NCBI RefSeq assembly: GCF_003984645.1
Contig: NZ_RWKI01000011.1
Coordinates: 1 to 64,000 of the forward strand
DNA length: 64,000 nt
Direction of reading: 5' to 3'
DNA from: Variovorax sp. MHTC-1
GTDB lineage: Bacteria; Pseudomonadota; Gammaproteobacteria; Burkholderiales; Burkholderiaceae_C
Shown here: in pieces, positions 17,101 to 28,601 of the stretch
How positions within the stretch are numbered: position 1 is the stretch's first letter
Layout of the letters: every line of letters starts with the position of its first letter
The notes under the pieces: generated by a model
Told to the model about the DNA's origin: nothing
Database searches by the model: none
What the model saw: the letters and a program-made list of their open reading frames with translations, nothing else
Made by a program: the position numbers and the translations under genes

Positions 17101-20100
17101 ACGCTCGGGCTCGGCTTCGGGTTCTGCGCTTGCGGCAATTGCCTCGGGCTCGGGCTCCTGCAGCGCTTGCGGCAGTTCTTCGACCGCCTGCTCGGCGACC
17201 GCCGGGGCCACGGGGGCCTCGGGCTCCGGTGTGGCTTCAGGCTCGACGTCCAGTGCCCATGCAGGTTCCGGCGTGGGCTCGGGTTCCGCAACAGGCGCCG
17301 GGATCGGAGAAGGCGCGTCGAGGACGGGCTCGGCCGGCAGCGCCAGCGCGGGCTCGATCGAGACGTGCGCGGTTTCGAGGAAGTCGATTTCTTCGAGCTC
17401 GGCCGGCGGCGCGGGCTCGTTCGTGGGCGGGGTCGGCTGGGCTTCGAAATCGAGGAAATCGGTCGCGGCGAATTCGTCGGCGTCGACGCTGGCGGAGTGA
17501 GAAACGAGCTCCGGCTCGCCACCGCTCGGCGTCTCGACTGCGATCGGGCCCAGATCGAATTCGATCTCGGGAAGTTCCGGCAGGGGAAGCGGCTCGGGCT
17601 GCGCGTCGGGCGCAGCCTTGGCCTCGGCCATGGTTTCTTCGGCCGCGATATGGCGCGCTGCGGCCACCAGGGCTTCGGCGCCGGCCACGCGCGCCGGCGC
17701 CAGCGGTTCTCCGGTACGCAGCGCTTCGGCCATGCTGCGGAAGGGTGCGGACTGCCAACCGTGCGGCTCGCTGGCGGCGATGGCTTCGACCCACTTCGCG
17801 AAATCCGTCAGTGCGCGCTTGGTGCCGGCAAGCAGCTCGGGCGTGGCCGGACGCTGGTCGGCCAGCCAGGTGTTGAGCACCTGCTCGAAGGACCACGCGG
17901 CCTCGCCGAAATCCATCAGCCCGACCATGCGCGAGCTGCCCTTCAGGGTGTGGAAGGCGCGCCGCAGCACGGTCAGTTCGCCGTTGTCGTCCGGCTGCGC
18001 GCCGAGCGCCGACACGGCGGCCAGGCCGTTGTGCAGCACCTCGCGGGCCTCGTCGAGGAAGATGTTCTGGAGATCGTCTTCCTCGAGCTCCGTCACTTCC
18101 GTGTCGGGCAGGCCGTCCAGCGGCGCCGGGCCGGTGATCTTGGCGGTCCAGCTCGCGGTGGCGCGGCTGAATTCCTCGATCGGCGAAGGCGCCTTGCGTG
18201 TCGGGACAGCCAGCGCGGCAAGCTTGGCAGCGATCTGGGCGTCGACTTCTTCGACGCTCAGCACGGTGTCGGTGACTGCGACAGGTCCGGACGCGGAGGC
18301 GAAGGAAACCGGCGCCGTCGCTTCGGGCCCGGCGGTGTCGTTGGCCTGGCGGCCCATCAGCGGCTTGAGCTCGCCGGCTTCGCTGTCGAACACGAACAAG
18401 CGCTTGGCAAGCGCCGGCTGGTAGCCGAGCATGTCGATCAGGAAGCCCAGCGCGCCGAGGTTGTTGCCGAGGGCGTCAAAATCGCTGGCTTCGGTGGGAG
18501 CGGCTTCCTCGGCCAGCAGATGGTCGACGTTGTCGCGCATGCGCTGCACGGTTTGCGCGGCCTGGTCGAGGCCGAGCACCGAGAACACGCCGCGCATCTG
18601 CAGCAGCTGGGTCGGCACCGTGCGCAGCACGCTCTTGTCGGCCGGTCGGCGGAAGAACTGGTCGAGCGATTTTTCGAGTTCGCTCAGGTGGGCGCGTAGT
18701 TCGCCGACCACGGTGCCCATGGTCTGGCGGTCGCTCACGCGGCGGTAGAGCTCTTCCATCCACGGCTCGAGCGGCTCCGAACGGCCGCCTTCGCGCACGC
18801 GTTCGATGCGGCCGGCCAGTTGCACCGTGCGCGCCGTCAATTGCCGGTCGTGCGGATCGAGGTCCTCGAACGCGGCTTCGAGATAGAGGACCGAGGTCGC
18901 AACTTCCATTGCCAGCTCGGTGGCCGGCGGCTTGGCCGAACGCAGCGAGGCGTCGACCGCGTTGTTCATGGCCTGCACCATCGGCAGGCTCGGCGGATGC
19001 AGCTTCTGCAGCGACTCGCCGAGCTGGACGAAGGTGTCGGCCACCTGCCGCGTGCGCGAAACGTCGCCGCCCGAGAGCGCCGACCACATTTCCTTGGCGG
19101 CCTCGATGCGCTTGCGCGCCTGCGCGAGCACCAGCGGGTCGAAGCGGCCGAACTGTTCGATCGCGTAGTCGACCTTCTGCTCGTTGGCCACGCCCCAGGC
19201 GACGCGCACCGCGCGCAGCGTGGCGGCTTCGTCGCGCGGGCCGGGCACGGCCTGCGCACAGAAGAACAGCAAGTCCTGGCCCAGGCGATCCGATACCGTG
19301 TTGTCGCCGCGCGCCAGGGTGGCGTACTGCAGCAGCACGCGCGAAGCGGCGCGCTTCACATGGGAATCGGTAGGAATCAGCGACAGCGCCAGGGCCTCGA
19401 AGAAGCCCGCCGCGAGGGTCCAGAAACTGGCGACGCGCGGCACCGAGGCGCCGCGTCCCAGGCCCAGGCACAAGGCCTGAAGTCGACGCGCGGCATGGTC
19501 GTCGCCGCTCTTGACGATCTTGAGCACTTCGCGATCGAGCTTGGAGCGGACCGCCGGGTCGTACACCAGCGCGGTCTGCGTCGGCGCCGGCTTGATCTCG
19601 ACCCAGCGCCAGCTCATGCTCCACAGGTCGGCCGGATGGACGCGCTCGTTGCCGACCAGTTCCAGCACGTCGCGGTACTGGGGGAACAGCGCGACCGAGG
19701 ACACCGTCTTGCCCGCCAGCAGCGCATTGAGGAAATCGGTGGCGGCGAAGCCCGCGCGGTCGATCTTGTGGACGGCGGCTTCGGTGCAGCGCGCCGGCTC
19801 CGCGATGAAGCTCTGGACTGCGAACTCCATCGCGCCCAGCACCAGCGCCGGCGCCGAATGGCCCACCATCTGCAGCGCACCGACGGCCTGGTGCAGCTGC
19901 TGCCGCGCCATGCGCAGCGGCGTGGTGTCGGTCTCCGGGGCGCTGCCGGCCTCGCGGGCGAAGCGCCGCAGCGTCTTGCTGGCGTTGTCGAGCGACTTCT
20001 GGATTTCTCCGAGCACCCAGGCCAGCGGCCCGAGATCTTCGGTGGCTGGCGCGTTGCCAGCTACTGGGGCGGTGGCAGGGCTTTGGATCGACACGTTCTG

Positions 20101-20118
20101 CGCTCGGCGTTCAGACAA
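14188..20118 (-). CDS. chpA: ChpA/PilL, hybrid CheA-type histidine kinase of the type IV pilus Chp system
   Basis: 1976 aa. Visible parts in order: degenerate Hpt-like helical bundles in the first ~600 residues (no phosphorylatable His); an Hpt with HTLKGSS (His723); a long Pro/Glu/Ala-rich linker; Hpt with HSLAGSS (His1066); Hpt with HTLKGSA (His1227); CheA dimerisation and ATPase domain (N box near 1546, DDGAG near 1583, GRGIGMD near 1640); CheW-like domain (about 1690-1785); C-terminal receiver with Asp1899. It would phosphorylate PilG and PilH and so steer twitching and surface sensing. It overlaps pilJ by 8 bp. P. aeruginosa ChpA has more phosphotransfer domains. Confidence 0.93.
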   Translation of the reverse strand: MSERRAQNVSIQSPATAPVAGNAPATEDLGPLAWVLGEIQKSLDNASKTLRRFAREAGSAPETDTTPLRMARQQLHQAVGALQMVGHSAPALVLGAMEFAVQSFIAEPARCTEAAVHKIDRAGFAATDFLNALLAGKTVSSVALFPQYRDVLELVGNERVHPADLWSMSWRWVEIKPAPTQTALVYDPAVRSKLDREVLKIVKSGDDHAARRLQALCLGLGRGASVPRVASFWTLAAGFFEALALSLIPTDSHVKRAASRVLLQYATLARGDNTVSDRLGQDLLFFCAQAVPGPRDEAATLRAVRVAWGVANEQKVDYAIEQFGRFDPLVLAQARKRIEAAKEMWSALSGGDVSRTRQVADTFVQLGESLQKLHPPSLPMVQAMNNAVDASLRSAKPPATELAMEVATSVLYLEAAFEDLDPHDRQLTARTVQLAGRIERVREGGRSEPLEPWMEELYRRVSDRQTMGTVVGELRAHLSELEKSLDQFFRRPADKSVLRTVPTQLLQMRGVFSVLGLDQAAQTVQRMRDNVDHLLAEEAAPTEASDFDALGNNLGALGFLIDMLGYQPALAKRLFVFDSEAGELKPLMGRQANDTAGPEATAPVSFASASGPVAVTDTVLSVEEVDAQIAAKLAALAVPTRKAPSPIEEFSRATASWTAKITGPAPLDGLPDTEVTELEEDDLQNIFLDEAREVLHNGLAAVSALGAQPDDNGELTVLRRAFHTLKGSSRMVGLMDFGEAAWSFEQVLNTWLADQRPATPELLAGTKRALTDFAKWVEAIAASEPHGWQSAPFRSMAEALRTGEPLAPARVAGAEALVAAARHIAAEETMAEAKAAPDAQPEPLPLPELPEIEFDLGPIAVETPSGGEPELVSHSASVDADEFAATDFLDFEAQPTPPTNEPAPPAELEEIDFLETAHVSIEPALALPAEPVLDAPSPIPAPVAEPEPTPEPAWALDVEPEATPEPEAPVAPAVAEQAVEELPQALQEPEPEAIAASAEPEAEPERPAPSADDQVKVIGPLRIGIALYNVYLNEADEWSRQLATEVGEWALETHERVSDSTIGLAHSLAGSSATVGFQGLSDMARSIEAALQHLHMQGRGTPAQGAVLLAAAEELRRLLHQFAAGFLHEPAEETMRALRDVAASPMPIDMGEAAIGSVASLRFAVPDVALDDSEDAIDVTDVIDVDLFPIFEEEAAELLPQLGTALREWSQHPEDPAPRASTLRTLHTLKGSARLAGAMRLGERAHRMESEIEAISAEGADRQAIERLLTRFDTLQATFDGLRAADDAIQTELVQRVVAAAPPAPAVSAADAAEPELGTAEPMPVGEADAARRAVALPSPSALTPLRTISSQAVRIRTHLLDRLVAQAGEVIITRSRLEAELGQLRSSLGDLTGNLDRLRQQLRDIEVQAESQMQSRLAQAKDSQQGFDPLEFDRFTRVQELTRMMAESVNDVATVQRTLQKTVQATEDDLSAQARQTRELQRGLLRTRMVEFEGISERLYRVVRQASKDTGKQVRLDIVGGSIEMDRGVLDRMTPAFEHLLRNCVAHGIEDVAAREKAGKDASGLIVIELHHEGNDVSVSFRDDGAGLNHKRILERAQSLGLVAQGQKLSDDEAAELIFQPGFSTAEQVSELAGRGIGMDVVRAQVAALGGRIETQSKPGEGTSFKLVLPLTTAVTHVVMLRAGATSIGVPSNLVELVQRAGGSELETAYLNQRYAFAGEQVPFFWTGALLQSSAHSDRAIGKTNTIVMVRSAQQRVALHVDEVLGNQEVVVKNLGPQLSRLPGMAGISVLASGAVAMIYNPVALAAVHGEKARQLQAKGAAAAAAAQQQGARGADAVVAPQAAPQIPLVLVVDDSITVRRVTQRLLQREGYRVSLAADGLQALERLQQERPAVVLSDIEMPRMDGFDLARNIRADESLAGLPIIMITSRIAEKHRDHARTLGVNHYLGKPYSEEELLRLVRSYTSAELPVAMAA

Positions 20119-22444
20119 TCTTGAAACGTGACACCGACTGGCGCAGTTCCTCGGCCATGTGCGAGAGCTCGCGGACCTGCTGTGCGGTGGTGCGCGTGCC
20201 TTCGCCGGTCTGCTCGGTCACGGCGAAAATGTGCTGGATGTTGGCGGCCACGACGTTGGCCGAGTCGGCCTCGCGGGAAGCGGATTGCGAGATCTGCTCG
20301 ATCAGCTCGGCAAGGCGGCGCGACACGCGGTCGATCTCGGACAGCGCGGTACCGGCGTTGTCGGAGAGCTTGGCCCCTTCCACCACACCCTGCGTGGAGC
20401 GCTCCATGGCGCCGACCGCATCCTGCGTGTCGGTCTGAATCGCCTTCACCAGCGCCGAGATCTGGCGCGTGGCGTCTGCCGAGCGTTCGGCCAGTCGCTG
20501 CACTTCTTCCGCCACCACCGAGAAGCCGCGGCCGGCTTCTCCGGCCGACGCGGCCTGGATGGCTGCGTTGAGCGCCAGCACATTGGTCTGTTCGGTAATG
20601 TCCGAGATCAGCTCGGTGATTTCGCCGATCTCCTGCGAGGATTCGCCGAGGCGCTTGATGCGCTTGGAGGTTTCCTGGATCTGGTCGCGGATCGAGTTCA
20701 TGCCGCCGATCGCGTTCTGCACGGCCTGCAGGCCGGAGGAAGCGGCTTCCAGCGACTGGCGCGCCACCGTGGCCGACTCTTGCGCCTGCGAGGACACGCC
20801 GTTGATTCGCTCGGCCATCGTGAGCACCGACTGGCCGGTTTCGCGGATCTCGCGCAGTTGTTCGGTCGAGGCCGCCAGCAGTTCGGTCGAGGTGCTTTCC
20901 ACCTGCGAGGTGGTCTGCGCCACCCGCGTCGCCGTGTTCTGCACGTTGCCCACCAGCAGGCGAAGTTCTTCCACCGTGTAGTTCACCGAGTCGGCGATGG
21001 CGCCCGTGATGTCTTCGGTCACCGTCGCTTCCTGCGTCAGATCGCCTTCGGCGACGGTTTGCAGTTCGTTCATCAGCCGCAAGATCGCCGCCTGATTGGC
21101 GGCATTGACGCGGCCCGCGTCTTCGCTAGCGCGCTCCGCGGCGAGACGTTCGCGTTCGGCGGCCAGGGCGCGTTCGCGGCCTTCGCGCACCTGCACGAAG
21201 CCGATGGCACCGGCCAGCGCCAGCGCGGCCAGCGACAGCACGAAGAGCATCACCACCGTGCCGGCGCCGAGGCCGGTGCGGGCGGAGAGCTTGTCCTGCA
21301 GGTCGCCGAGCGAGGTGCGCAGCGGTTCGCTGTCGGCCAGGATGGCGGCCTGCGCTTCGCGCGCGGCGACCAGGCCCTGGAGGTTGCCCAGAATGGCGCC
21401 GGCTTGCGTGCGCGTCTGTTCGTAGGTCTTGAGGATGGCTTCGAGCTGCTGGCGCGTCTGCGGATCGCGCGAGCCGGGCAGGCGCTGCTGTGCGTTGCCC
21501 TCGAGCAGGCCGCGCGTGACTTCCTGGAAGGTGTTCAGGTCCTTGCCGAGCAGGAACACCGCGTCGGGGCTCACGCCTTCGACCGTGAGGAACTCGTTGG
21601 CCGACTTGCCGATGCGCTGCGTCAGCATCACCAGCTGGCCGGCGGCCGAGATCTCCGGCAGGGTGGCGTTCTGCTGCATCTTGAGCGAGGCCACGGTCTC
21701 GGTCATTTCGAGCAGATCGGAAGACTGGCGATTGATGTCGCGTAGCGCGGTACCGACCTGCGTCAGGATCTGCTGCTGAGCCAGCACGGCCTTGGCGCTC
21801 TTGTCGGCGCGTTCGACCAGCGGCGTGATCTTGCCGAGTTCGGCGTCGTACTGGCCGCCCACGCGCTCCAGCTTGAGCGAATCGTCGCCGTTTGCCAAGC
21901 CCTGCACGCGCCGCGTGAGGTCGTCCGAGCTGTCCTTGACTTCCGCGAAAGCGGGAACGTTGCCCACCAGCGCCTGCGAGACCGACTTGGCGAGACGCTG
22001 CGACTGCATCAGCGACTGGCCAGTGGCCGCGACCTGTTGCGCCAGCCGTTCGGCGCGCAGGATGGCGGAGCCGGCGACGAGCAGCAGCAACAGCACCACG
22101 GTCGCGAGAACGATCGCGAGCACGCGCTGCTGGCGCGCCGGGTTCGAGCGCAGCGAGCGCACCGCGCCCGCGGGCCCTGGTGGAACCGCGCCCTGGTTTT
22201 CGGCCTGCGCCGGTTCATCGAGGCTGCCGGCCGGCGCCTGGTCGTTGGCGGCGTCCATGGCTAGAACCGCCTCGGGCGTCGACTCGGGCACCGCGTCACG
22301 CCGGATGCGCACCGTTTTCTCTTCGGGCGGCTGCACGGTTTCCATGTTGTCGAGCGACAGGGTCGAGCCGCTGTCGACACGCATGTTGACGTTGTCGCCA
22401 CCGGCGGGCAGGAATTTCTTGAACTTGTCGGCGATCGAGCTCAC
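20111..22444 (-). CDS. pilJ: PilJ, methyl-accepting chemotaxis protein of the Chp system
   Basis: 777 aa. Cytoplasmic N-terminal stretch of ~105 residues, transmembrane segment ~108-128, periplasmic PilJ-type sensing region, second membrane segment ~388-415, HAMP-like region and a long signalling coiled coil. The hairpin tip carries [17 protein letters not shown], then [15 protein letters not shown] (~611-660). It senses pilus tension or surface contact and drives ChpA through PilI. The unusually long N-terminal cytoplasmic tail (Pro/Ala/Glu-rich) is typical of the beta-proteobacterial form. Confidence 0.93.
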   Translation of the reverse strand: MSSIADKFKKFLPAGGDNVNMRVDSGSTLSLDNMETVQPPEEKTVRIRRDAVPESTPEAVLAMDAANDQAPAGSLDEPAQAENQGAVPPGPAGAVRSLRSNPARQQRVLAIVLATVVLLLLLVAGSAILRAERLAQQVAATGQSLMQSQRLAKSVSQALVGNVPAFAEVKDSSDDLTRRVQGLANGDDSLKLERVGGQYDAELGKITPLVERADKSAKAVLAQQQILTQVGTALRDINRQSSDLLEMTETVASLKMQQNATLPEISAAGQLVMLTQRIGKSANEFLTVEGVSPDAVFLLGKDLNTFQEVTRGLLEGNAQQRLPGSRDPQTRQQLEAILKTYEQTRTQAGAILGNLQGLVAAREAQAAILADSEPLRTSLGDLQDKLSARTGLGAGTVVMLFVLSLAALALAGAIGFVQVREGRERALAAERERLAAERASEDAGRVNAANQAAILRLMNELQTVAEGDLTQEATVTEDITGAIADSVNYTVEELRLLVGNVQNTATRVAQTTSQVESTSTELLAASTEQLREIRETGQSVLTMAERINGVSSQAQESATVARQSLEAASSGLQAVQNAIGGMNSIRDQIQETSKRIKRLGESSQEIGEITELISDITEQTNVLALNAAIQAASAGEAGRGFSVVAEEVQRLAERSADATRQISALVKAIQTDTQDAVGAMERSTQGVVEGAKLSDNAGTALSEIDRVSRRLAELIEQISQSASREADSANVVAANIQHIFAVTEQTGEGTRTTAQQVRELSHMAEELRQSVSRFKIV

Positions 22445-22484
22445 GGTCGGTCCTTCAGGTAGTGGTCGGTGCCAAGCGTTCCGC

Positions 22485-23018
22485 TCAGGCGCCGATGCTC
22501 AAAAATTGGGGTTGCTGGGATAGCGCCTGCAGGTTGATTTCCTGCCAGCGCGCGCCGGCGGCGTCGGTGTACGAATGACCCAGCCAGGCCGGGGCGTCGC
22601 CATCCGGGGCCTGCGATTCGGTGAAGGCTTCGACGCCGCGCAGACCGACCAGCCGGTCGATCAGCAAGGCGCAATTGACTTCGAGCATCTCGTTGAGTGC
22701 GACGAGACGAGATTGGGCGCGCGCCGCTTCGCTCTGCACGGGCGCAGCGGCTGAGCCCGAGGCGAAAGTGGAAAGCTGCACGATGCCGTACAGCCCGCCG
22801 CGCAGATTGGCGACGCCGAGGAACCACGGCTCCGTGTACGGCACGGCCTGAGGGGGCGTCCAAGGAAAGATCTCGCCGGCGTGCCCGAGCGGGAACAGGT
22901 ACTTCGACTCGCCCGCTTCCACGGCGAGCCACGAAGCGGAGACGCCCGAGGTGCGCGCCGCCTGCAGGCGGCTGGCAAGCCGGGACTGGAATGCGCGGAG
23001 AGCGTCGCGGTTGGCCAT
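22485..23018 (-). CDS. pilI: PilI, CheW-like coupling protein
   Basis: 177 aa CheW-fold protein. The motif [18 protein letters not shown] matches the core strand of the CheW domain that links receptors to CheA kinases. Located between pilH and pilJ in the order pilG-pilH-pilI-pilJ-chpA, which is the arrangement known for type IV pilus chemosensory clusters. Expected to bridge PilJ and ChpA at the inner face of the cytoplasmic membrane. Confidence 0.9.
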   Translation of the reverse strand: MANRDALRAFQSRLASRLQAARTSGVSASWLAVEAGESKYLFPLGHAGEIFPWTPPQAVPYTEPWFLGVANLRGGLYGIVQLSTFASGSAAAPVQSEAARAQSRLVALNEMLEVNCALLIDRLVGLRGVEAFTESQAPDGDAPAWLGHSYTDAAGARWQEINLQALSQQPQFLSIGA

Positions 23019-23037
23019 GTACGAAAAACTGTCGGGT

Positions 23038-23403
23038 TCAGGCGAGCGCGCTGATCTTTGCCATCAGCTCGGCGGCATTGACCGGCTTCACGATGTAGTC
23101 GCGGGCACCCTGGCGCATGCCCCAGAGGCGATCGGTCTCCTGGTTCTTGCTCGTGCACATGATGATCGGCACCGATTCATACTTCGGATTGCGGGCGATT
23201 GCGCGCGTGAGCTGGAAGCCGTTCTGGCCCGGCATCACAATGTCCATAAGGATCAGGTCGGGCTGCTCTTCCTCGAGCCGGCGCATCGCGTCCTCGGCAT
23301 TCTCGGCGGTTTTCACCGAAAAGCCGTTCTTTTGAAGAAGTTCGGTGAGAAAGATCAGTTCCGTTTTGGAATCATCGACCACGAGTACCTTGCGAATAGC
23401 CAT
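23038..23403 (-). CDS. pilH: PilH, single-domain response regulator
   Basis: 121 aa receiver domain. Acidic pocket DD at 10-11, phosphoacceptor Asp54 (LILMDIVMPG), and Lys106 (DYIVKP). No output domain. In Pseudomonas PilH acts on pilus retraction or as phosphate sink. ATG overlaps the pilG stop (TAATG), so the two are translationally coupled. Confidence 0.93.
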   Translation of the reverse strand: MAIRKVLVVDDSKTELIFLTELLQKNGFSVKTAENAEDAMRRLEEEQPDLILMDIVMPGQNGFQLTRAIARNPKYESVPIIMCTSKNQETDRLWGMRQGARDYIVKPVNAAELMAKISALA

Positions 23404-23801
23404 TACTGCACTTCCTGCGAAACGATGCCGAACTGCTGGACAGCCTGGAGCAGTTGGTCTTTGGTGAAGGGTTTGGTGAGATAGTCCTGCGAGCCGACCA
23501 TTCGGCCGCGCGCCTTGTCGAACACGCCATCCTTGGAGGAGAGCATCACGACCGGGACATTGGAAAAATGGGCGTTGCGCTTGATGATGGCGCAGGTCTG
23601 ATAACCGTCGAGGCGCGGCATGAGGATGTCGCAGAAGATGAGGTGCGGCTTGTGATCATTGACTTTCGACAATGCGTCGAACCCGTCTTCGGCCAGCAGG
23701 ACCTCGTGCCCCCCCTGCTTGAGGAAGATCTCGGCGCTGCGCCGAATGGTGTTGCTGTCGTCGATGACTAGCACCTTGTAACCCGATCCATTCGCGCTCA
23801 T
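23403..23801 (-). CDS. pilG: PilG, single-domain response regulator
   Basis: 132 aa from ATG at 23801, which has GAGGAG 7 nt upstream; a GTG two codons earlier is less well placed. Receiver domain only, phosphoacceptor Asp58 (IFCDILMPRLDG) and Lys110 (DYLTKP). In the Chp pathway PilG promotes pilus extension and activates adenylate cyclase CyaB in Pseudomonas. First gene of the chemosensory set after rubredoxin. Confidence 0.93.
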   Translation of the reverse strand: MSANGSGYKVLVIDDSNTIRRSAEIFLKQGGHEVLLAEDGFDALSKVNDHKPHLIFCDILMPRLDGYQTCAIIKRNAHFSNVPVVMLSSKDGVFDKARGRMVGSQDYLTKPFTKDQLLQAVQQFGIVSQEVQ

Positions 23802-23881
23802 TCGCACGCTCCTCTATTGATACCCCGATGACCGCAACGCCCTCGACGAGGAACGCAAAGAAGCACGCCCTATGCGATGCT

Positions 23882-24052
23882 TCAGATTTCAACCATTTCG
23901 AAGTCTTCCTTGCGCGCCCCGCATTCAGGGCAGGTCCAGTTCATCGGAACATCTGCCCATGCCGTGCCGGGCGCAATACCATCTTCTGGCACTCCCACCG
24001 CTTCGTCGTAGATCCACCCGCAAATCAGGCACATCCAGGTTTTCGTATTCAT
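23882..24052 (-). CDS. rubA: Rubredoxin
   Basis: 56 aa, a complete small rubredoxin starting at ATG 24052. The iron site is formed by CLIC (Cys8, Cys11) and CPEC (Cys41, Cys44), with the family hallmarks [19 protein letters not shown] and a C-terminal KEDFEMVE. It carries single electrons, for instance to alkane hydroxylases or in oxidative-stress reactions. It is 80 bp upstream of pilG on the same strand and may share its transcript. It runs divergently from the thiD-like gene. Confidence 0.93.
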   Translation of the reverse strand: MNTKTWMCLICGWIYDEAVGVPEDGIAPGTAWADVPMNWTCPECGARKEDFEMVEI

Positions 24053-24161
24053 CGCAGCTTAAAGTCCCTGTTCATAGAATGCAACGATCGTATCCAAACG
24101 TATCAGCAAAACCCGTGACAAGCGTCTCAGATATGCCACCATCTGGTGAACCCTGTGGCGT

Positions 24162-25121
24162 ATGACAACTTTCCTACTACCACCAGAGCACGACCGCAAA
24201 GTGAGCGATCTTACCGACCCCCCGAGCGATGAATCCGCCGAAAGCGAGTTGAATCCGCCGTGCGTGCTGGTCTTCAACGCGAGCGATCCGAGCGGCGCCG
24301 GAGGCCTGGGCAGCGACGCCTTGGCCATGGCCTCGGTCGGCGCCCACATGCTGCCGGTCGTGACCGGCGCCTACGCGCGCGACACCGCTGAAATTTTTGA
24401 TCACTTCACCTTCGACGAAGAGGCTGTCGCAGAGCAGGCGCGCGCCATTCTCGAAGACGTGGAAGTGCAGCTCATCAAGGTGGGCTTCGTCGGCTCGCCC
24501 GAGAACCTCAGCACCGTGGCCGAGACCGCGACGGACTATCCCGAAGTGCCGGTGGTCGCCTACATGCCCAACCTCTCATGGTGGGAAGACACGCAGATCG
24601 AGGCCTATCTCGATGCATTTCGCGAGCTCGTGCTGCCGCAGACCACCGTGTTGGTCGGCAATCACAGCACCCTGTGGCGATGGCTCCTGCCAGACTGGGC
24701 CGGCGAGCGTCCACCAACCGCGCGCGACATTGCCAAGGCGGCCGGCGAGTTCGGCGTGCCCTACACGCTGGTGACCGGGCTGGTGCTGCCCGACCAGTTC
24801 ATCGACAACGTGCTGGCGTCGCCGCAGTCGGTGCTCGCCAGCGAGAAGTACGAGCGCCTCGATGCCGTGTTCGCCGGCGCGGGCGACACGCTCTCGGCCG
24901 CGCTGTCCGCGCTGCTCGCCAGCGGCACCGACCTGGTCGCGGCCACCACCGAAGCGCTGAGCTACATGGATCGCTGCCTCGATGCCGGTTTCCGCCCCGG
25001 CATGGGCCACGTGCTGCCCGACCGCCTGTTCTGGGCCCAGCCCGAGGATGACGAAGACAACGACAACGATCCTGCTTCTCCTACCGACTTTGCCCTGCCA
25101 CCCCACGACACGCGCCACTGA
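24162..25121 (+). CDS. thiD: Hydroxymethylpyrimidine/phosphomethylpyrimidine kinase (ThiD-like)
   Basis: 319 aa ribokinase-type fold. It would phosphorylate hydroxymethylpyrimidine (phosphate) for thiamine synthesis. [13 protein letters not shown] near residue 42 is the substrate-binding motif and GAGDT near 245 the catalytic anion hole. The C-terminus ends in an acidic low-complexity tail ([11 protein letters not shown]). The start is uncertain because no strong ribosome site precedes ATG 24162; a GTG at 24201 is an alternative. The stop overlaps the hemL ATG (TGATG). No TPP riboswitch was recognised upstream. Confidence 0.85.
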   Translation: MTTFLLPPEHDRKVSDLTDPPSDESAESELNPPCVLVFNASDPSGAGGLGSDALAMASVGAHMLPVVTGAYARDTAEIFDHFTFDEEAVAEQARAILEDVEVQLIKVGFVGSPENLSTVAETATDYPEVPVVAYMPNLSWWEDTQIEAYLDAFRELVLPQTTVLVGNHSTLWRWLLPDWAGERPPTARDIAKAAGEFGVPYTLVTGLVLPDQFIDNVLASPQSVLASEKYERLDAVFAGAGDTLSAALSALLASGTDLVAATTEALSYMDRCLDAGFRPGMGHVLPDRLFWAQPEDDEDNDNDPASPTDFALPPHDTRH

Positions 25122-26416
25122 TGCCACACGCCACAGACAAGAACGACATCCTCTTCGAGCGCGCCCGCGCCGTGATTCCCGGCGGGGTCAATTCGCCGGT
25201 GCGCGCCTTCAGGGCCGTCGGCGGCACGCCGCGTTTCGTCAAGCGCGCGCAGGGCGCCTATTTCTGGGATGCCGCGGATCGGCGCTACATCGACTACATC
25301 GGTTCCTGGGGGCCGATGATCCTGGGCCACGGCCATCCCGCCGTAGTCGATGCGGTGCAGCGCGCCGTGGCAGAGGGCTTCTCCTTCGGCGCACCGACCG
25401 AGCGCGAAATCGAACTCGCCGAAGCCATCCTGGCACTCGTGCCGTCGATGGAGATGGTGCGCCTCGTGAGCTCCGGCACCGAAGCCGCGATGAGCGCGCT
25501 GCGCCTGGCACGCGGCGCAACCGGGCGCAAGTACATCATCAAGTTCGAAGGCTGCTACCACGGTCACGCCGATGCGTTGCTGGTCAAGGCCGGCTCGGGC
25601 CTCGCGACCTTCGGCCACCCGACCTCGGCCGGCGTTCCGCCCGAGGTGGTGCAGCACACGCTGGTCCTCGAATACAACAACCTCGCGCAGCTCGAGGAAG
25701 CCTTCACGCTGCACGGCCACGAAATCGCTTGCCTGATGATCGAGGCCATCGCCGGCAACATGAACTTCGTCCGCGCGAGCGCCGCCTTTGCGCAGCGCTG
25801 CCGCGAACTCTGTACCAGGCACGGCGCGCTGCTGGTGTTCGACGAGGTCATGACCGGCTTCCGCGTCGGCCTGCAGGGCGCGCAGGGCGTGCTGGGCATC
25901 CGGCCCGATCTCACGGTGCTGGGCAAGGTGATCGGCGGCGGCATGCCGCTCGCGGCCTTCGGCGGACCGCGCGCGATCATGGAACAGCTCGCGCCGCTCG
26001 GACCGGTGTATCAGGCTGGTACGCTCTCGGGCAACCCGGTGGCCACGGCCTGTGGCCTCGCGACATTGAAGGAAGTGGCGAGGCCCGGCTTCTTCGAAGC
26101 GCTGTCACACAAGACCCGTACGCTGGTCGATGGGCTGAAGTCGGCCGCCGCGGCGGAAGGCATCGCCTTCAGCGCAGACAGCGAAGGCGGCATGTTCGGC
26201 TTCTTCTTGCTCGATGCGCTGCCGCAGAACTACAGCACGGTCATGACCACCGATAACGCCAGATTCAATACCCTGTTCCACGGCCTGCTCGAGCGCGGCG
26301 TCTACATCGCGCCGGCGCTGTACGAGGCCGGCTTCGTGAGCGCAGCCCACAGTGACGAAGACATTGCCGCAACCATCGATGCGGCACGCCAGATCTTCAA
26401 GACGCTGCGCGCATGA
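25121..26416 (+). CDS. hemL: Glutamate-1-semialdehyde 2,1-aminomutase
   Basis: 431 aa, full family length. Converts glutamate-1-semialdehyde to 5-aminolevulinate in the C5 haem pathway. PLP fold with [15 protein letters not shown] (phosphate pocket), DEVMTGFRV and the Schiff-base Lys269 in [16 protein letters not shown]. Coupled to the upstream thiD-like gene by TGATG and to the next small gene by ATGA, so three genes are probably co-transcribed. Confidence 0.96.
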   Translation: MPHATDKNDILFERARAVIPGGVNSPVRAFRAVGGTPRFVKRAQGAYFWDAADRRYIDYIGSWGPMILGHGHPAVVDAVQRAVAEGFSFGAPTEREIELAEAILALVPSMEMVRLVSSGTEAAMSALRLARGATGRKYIIKFEGCYHGHADALLVKAGSGLATFGHPTSAGVPPEVVQHTLVLEYNNLAQLEEAFTLHGHEIACLMIEAIAGNMNFVRASAAFAQRCRELCTRHGALLVFDEVMTGFRVGLQGAQGVLGIRPDLTVLGKVIGGGMPLAAFGGPRAIMEQLAPLGPVYQAGTLSGNPVATACGLATLKEVARPGFFEALSHKTRTLVDGLKSAAAAEGIAFSADSEGGMFGFFLLDALPQNYSTVMTTDNARFNTLFHGLLERGVYIAPALYEAGFVSAAHSDEDIAATIDAARQIFKTLRA

Positions 26417-26874
26417 CGCTCCGCAGCTGGTTGGCCTGGCTGGCCTTTGCGCCCGGCCTGGCCTTCGCTCAGGCCGATATCGGCAAGGCTTGGTTCAACG
26501 CCGGCTTCTACTCCTACCACTTCGACCGCGACAAGGGGCTGGCAGACGGCAACCCCGGCCTCGGGATCGAATGGCCACTCGACGAAAACTACTCGCTCAC
26601 CGCCGGCCTGTTCCGCAACAGCGACCGCGAGCGCTCGCACTATGTCGGCCTGTACGTGATGCCCATCGAGTTCCATGGCGTGAAGTTCGGCGCCGTGGTC
26701 GGCGCCTTCGACGGCTATCCGCGATCCAACAACGGCGGCTGGTTTCCGGCGCTGATCCCGACCGCGGCCATCGAAGGCAAGAACTGGGGGCTCAACATCG
26801 CCATCGTTCCCACCATCAGGAACCGTCTCCATGGCGCGGTCAGCTTCCAGCTCAAATACAGATTCGGAGAGTAG
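26413..26874 (+). CDS. Secreted, probably barrel-forming hypothetical protein
   Basis: 153 aa with a clear Sec signal peptide ([21 protein letters not shown], cleavage after AFA). The mature part is rich in alternating hydrophobic/Gly/Tyr strands ([36 protein letters not shown]), as in small 8-stranded outer-membrane barrels such as PagP-like proteins. A barrel is inference; no enzyme motif is certain. ATG overlaps the hemL stop by 4 bp. Followed by a dispersed repeat rather than another gene. Confidence 0.7.
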   Translation: MTLRSWLAWLAFAPGLAFAQADIGKAWFNAGFYSYHFDRDKGLADGNPGLGIEWPLDENYSLTAGLFRNSDRERSHYVGLYVMPIEFHGVKFGAVVGAFDGYPRSNNGGWFPALIPTAAIEGKNWGLNIAIVPTIRNRLHGAVSFQLKYRFGE

Positions 26875-26934
26875 GCGGTCGCCGTCGAAGAGCGTGTTCC
26901 GGCCGGCGAAGCGAGGCCCGTTGGTGAAACACCG

Positions 26935-27018
26935 CGGAACCGGCTTTGCCGGGCCGCTGGTGTTGCCCCCCGGTGAGGGGGTTGGCGTAGCGACACGAAG
27001 TGCGCGCAGCCTGGGGGA
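26935..27018 (-). repeat. Dispersed intergenic repeat, copy G
   Basis: Contains CACTTCGTGTCGCTACGCC, the CCCCCTCACCGGGGGG hairpin and a GGCCCGGC tail when read on the minus strand. A second hairpin CCGGC-TTT-GCCGG lies at its downstream end. It sits between the convergent 153-aa gene and purH and may serve both as a terminator. Confidence 0.65.
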
Positions 27019-27023
27019 GAGCT

Positions 27024-28598
27024 TTAATGCCGGAAATGCCGAACGCCTGAGAGCACCATGACCACGCCGCGCTCGTCCGCCGCATCGATCACCTCCTGAT
27101 CGCGCATCGAACCGCCGGGCTGGATCACGCAGCTCGCGCCGGCATCGACCACCACGTCGAGCCCGTCGCGGAACGGGAAGAAGGCGTCGCTCGCGACCGC
27201 CGTGCCTTGCAGCGACAGGCCCGCGTGCTGCGCCTTGATGCTCGCGATGCGCGCCGAATCGAGCCGGCTCATCTGGCCGGCGCCGACGCCCATGGTCATG
27301 CCGTCGGCGCAGAACACGATCGCGTTGCTCTTGACGAACTTCGCGACTTTCCATGCGAACAGAAGATCCTGCAATTGCTGCGGCGTGGGCTGCTTCCTGC
27401 TCACCACCTTGAGCTCGTCGACCGAGAGCTCGCGGTTGTCGGCGGTCTGCATCAGAAGGCCCGAACCGATGCGCTTCACGTCCACCGCGTTGCGGCCCTT
27501 GTCCCAGTCGCTGCCGCCGCCCGGCGGCAACGCGATCTCGAGGATGCGAACATTGACCTTGCTCTTGAACACTTCGAGCGCCTCCGGCGCATAACCCGGC
27601 GCCATCAGCACTTCGACGAACTGCTTGCTCACGGCTTCGGCCGCGACGCGGTCCACCGTCCGGTTGAAGGCGATGATGCCGCCGAAGGCCGAGGTCGGAT
27701 CGGTCTTGAAGGCCTTGGCATAGGCCTCGTGCGCATCCTTGCCCACCGCGACGCCGCAGGGGTTGGCATGCTTGACGATCACGCACGCGGGTGTGTCGAA
27801 GCTCTTCACACACTCCCAGGCCGCATCGGCATCGGCGATATTGTTGTAGCTGAGCTCCTTGCCCTGCAGCTGCTTCGCCGTGACCAGCGAACCCGGCGCC
27901 GGATACAGGTCGCGATAGAACGCGGCCTGCTGGTGCGGGTTCTCGCCGTAGCGCAGGTCCTGCAGCTTGATGAAGCGGCCGTTGCTCTGCGCCGGGAAGA
28001 GCGCATGCGTGCCGTCGTCCTGGATGCCCGAGAGGTAGTCGCTGATCGCGCCGTCGTACTGGCTGATTCGGTTGAAGGCGGCGACGGAGAAGGCGAACTT
28101 GGTCTTGTCGCTGAGCTTGCCCTCGGCCCTGAGTTCGGCCAATGCCTGGGGGTATTGCGCCGCGTCGGTCAGCACGCCGACGTCCTTCCAGTTCTTGGCC
28201 GCGCTGCGCACCATCGCCGGGCCGCCGATGTCGATGTTCTCGATCGCGTCTTCCAGCGTGCAGCCGGGCTTGGCGACAGTGGCTTCGAAGGGATAGAGGT
28301 TGACCACCAGCAGATCGATGGTGTCGATGCCGTGTTCCTTCAAGGCCGCCATGTGCGCCGGCACATCGCGCCGCGCCAGCAGGCCGCCATGCACCTTGGG
28401 ATGCAGCGTCTTCACGCGGCCGTCGAGCATCTCGGGAAAGCCGGTGAGCTCGGCCACTTCGGTCACCGGCAGGCCGGCATCGGCCAGCAGCTTGGCAGTG
28501 CCGCCGGTCGAGAACAGGCGGATGTCCAGCGCGTGGAGCGCTTGCGCGAATTCGAGGATGCCGGTCTTGTCGGAAACGGAAATCAGTGCATTCATCAA
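27024..28598 (-). CDS. purH: Bifunctional AICAR transformylase / IMP cyclohydrolase
   Basis: 524 aa, matching the usual ~525-530. Catalyses the last two steps of IMP synthesis. The N-terminal MGS-like domain starts [17 protein letters not shown] and has STGGTAKLL; the C-terminal AICARFT domain has the conserved [11 protein letters not shown] and FGGIIAFN. It begins 3 nt after the fis stop, giving the order dusB-fis-purH on the minus strand. Confidence 0.96.
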   Translation of the reverse strand: MMNALISVSDKTGILEFAQALHALDIRLFSTGGTAKLLADAGLPVTEVAELTGFPEMLDGRVKTLHPKVHGGLLARRDVPAHMAALKEHGIDTIDLLVVNLYPFEATVAKPGCTLEDAIENIDIGGPAMVRSAAKNWKDVGVLTDAAQYPQALAELRAEGKLSDKTKFAFSVAAFNRISQYDGAISDYLSGIQDDGTHALFPAQSNGRFIKLQDLRYGENPHQQAAFYRDLYPAPGSLVTAKQLQGKELSYNNIADADAAWECVKSFDTPACVIVKHANPCGVAVGKDAHEAYAKAFKTDPTSAFGGIIAFNRTVDRVAAEAVSKQFVEVLMAPGYAPEALEVFKSKVNVRILEIALPPGGGSDWDKGRNAVDVKRIGSGLLMQTADNRELSVDELKVVSRKQPTPQQLQDLLFAWKVAKFVKSNAIVFCADGMTMGVGAGQMSRLDSARIASIKAQHAGLSLQGTAVASDAFFPFRDGLDVVVDAGASCVIQPGGSMRDQEVIDAADERGVVMVLSGVRHFRH

Positions 28599-28601
28599 GG
28601 G

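Noticed and set aside
17090..17700. Repetitive-looking stretch in chpA, considered as a CRISPR array or tandem repeat
   Set aside because: It encodes a Pro/Glu/Ala-rich linker; there are no regular spacers or identical repeats.
14278..18699. Very long open frame (over 1400 codons) on the plus strand opposite chpA, and similar long frames opposite or beside tamB, purH and the peptidase genes
   Set aside because: They are by-products of high GC content: composition is dominated by Arg, Ala and His, and no domain or signal peptide is visible, while the opposite frames carry clear families.
24053..24161. TPP riboswitch upstream of the thiD-like gene
   Set aside because: The conserved THI-box segments were not seen, and the region is only 109 bp and shared with the divergent rubredoxin gene.
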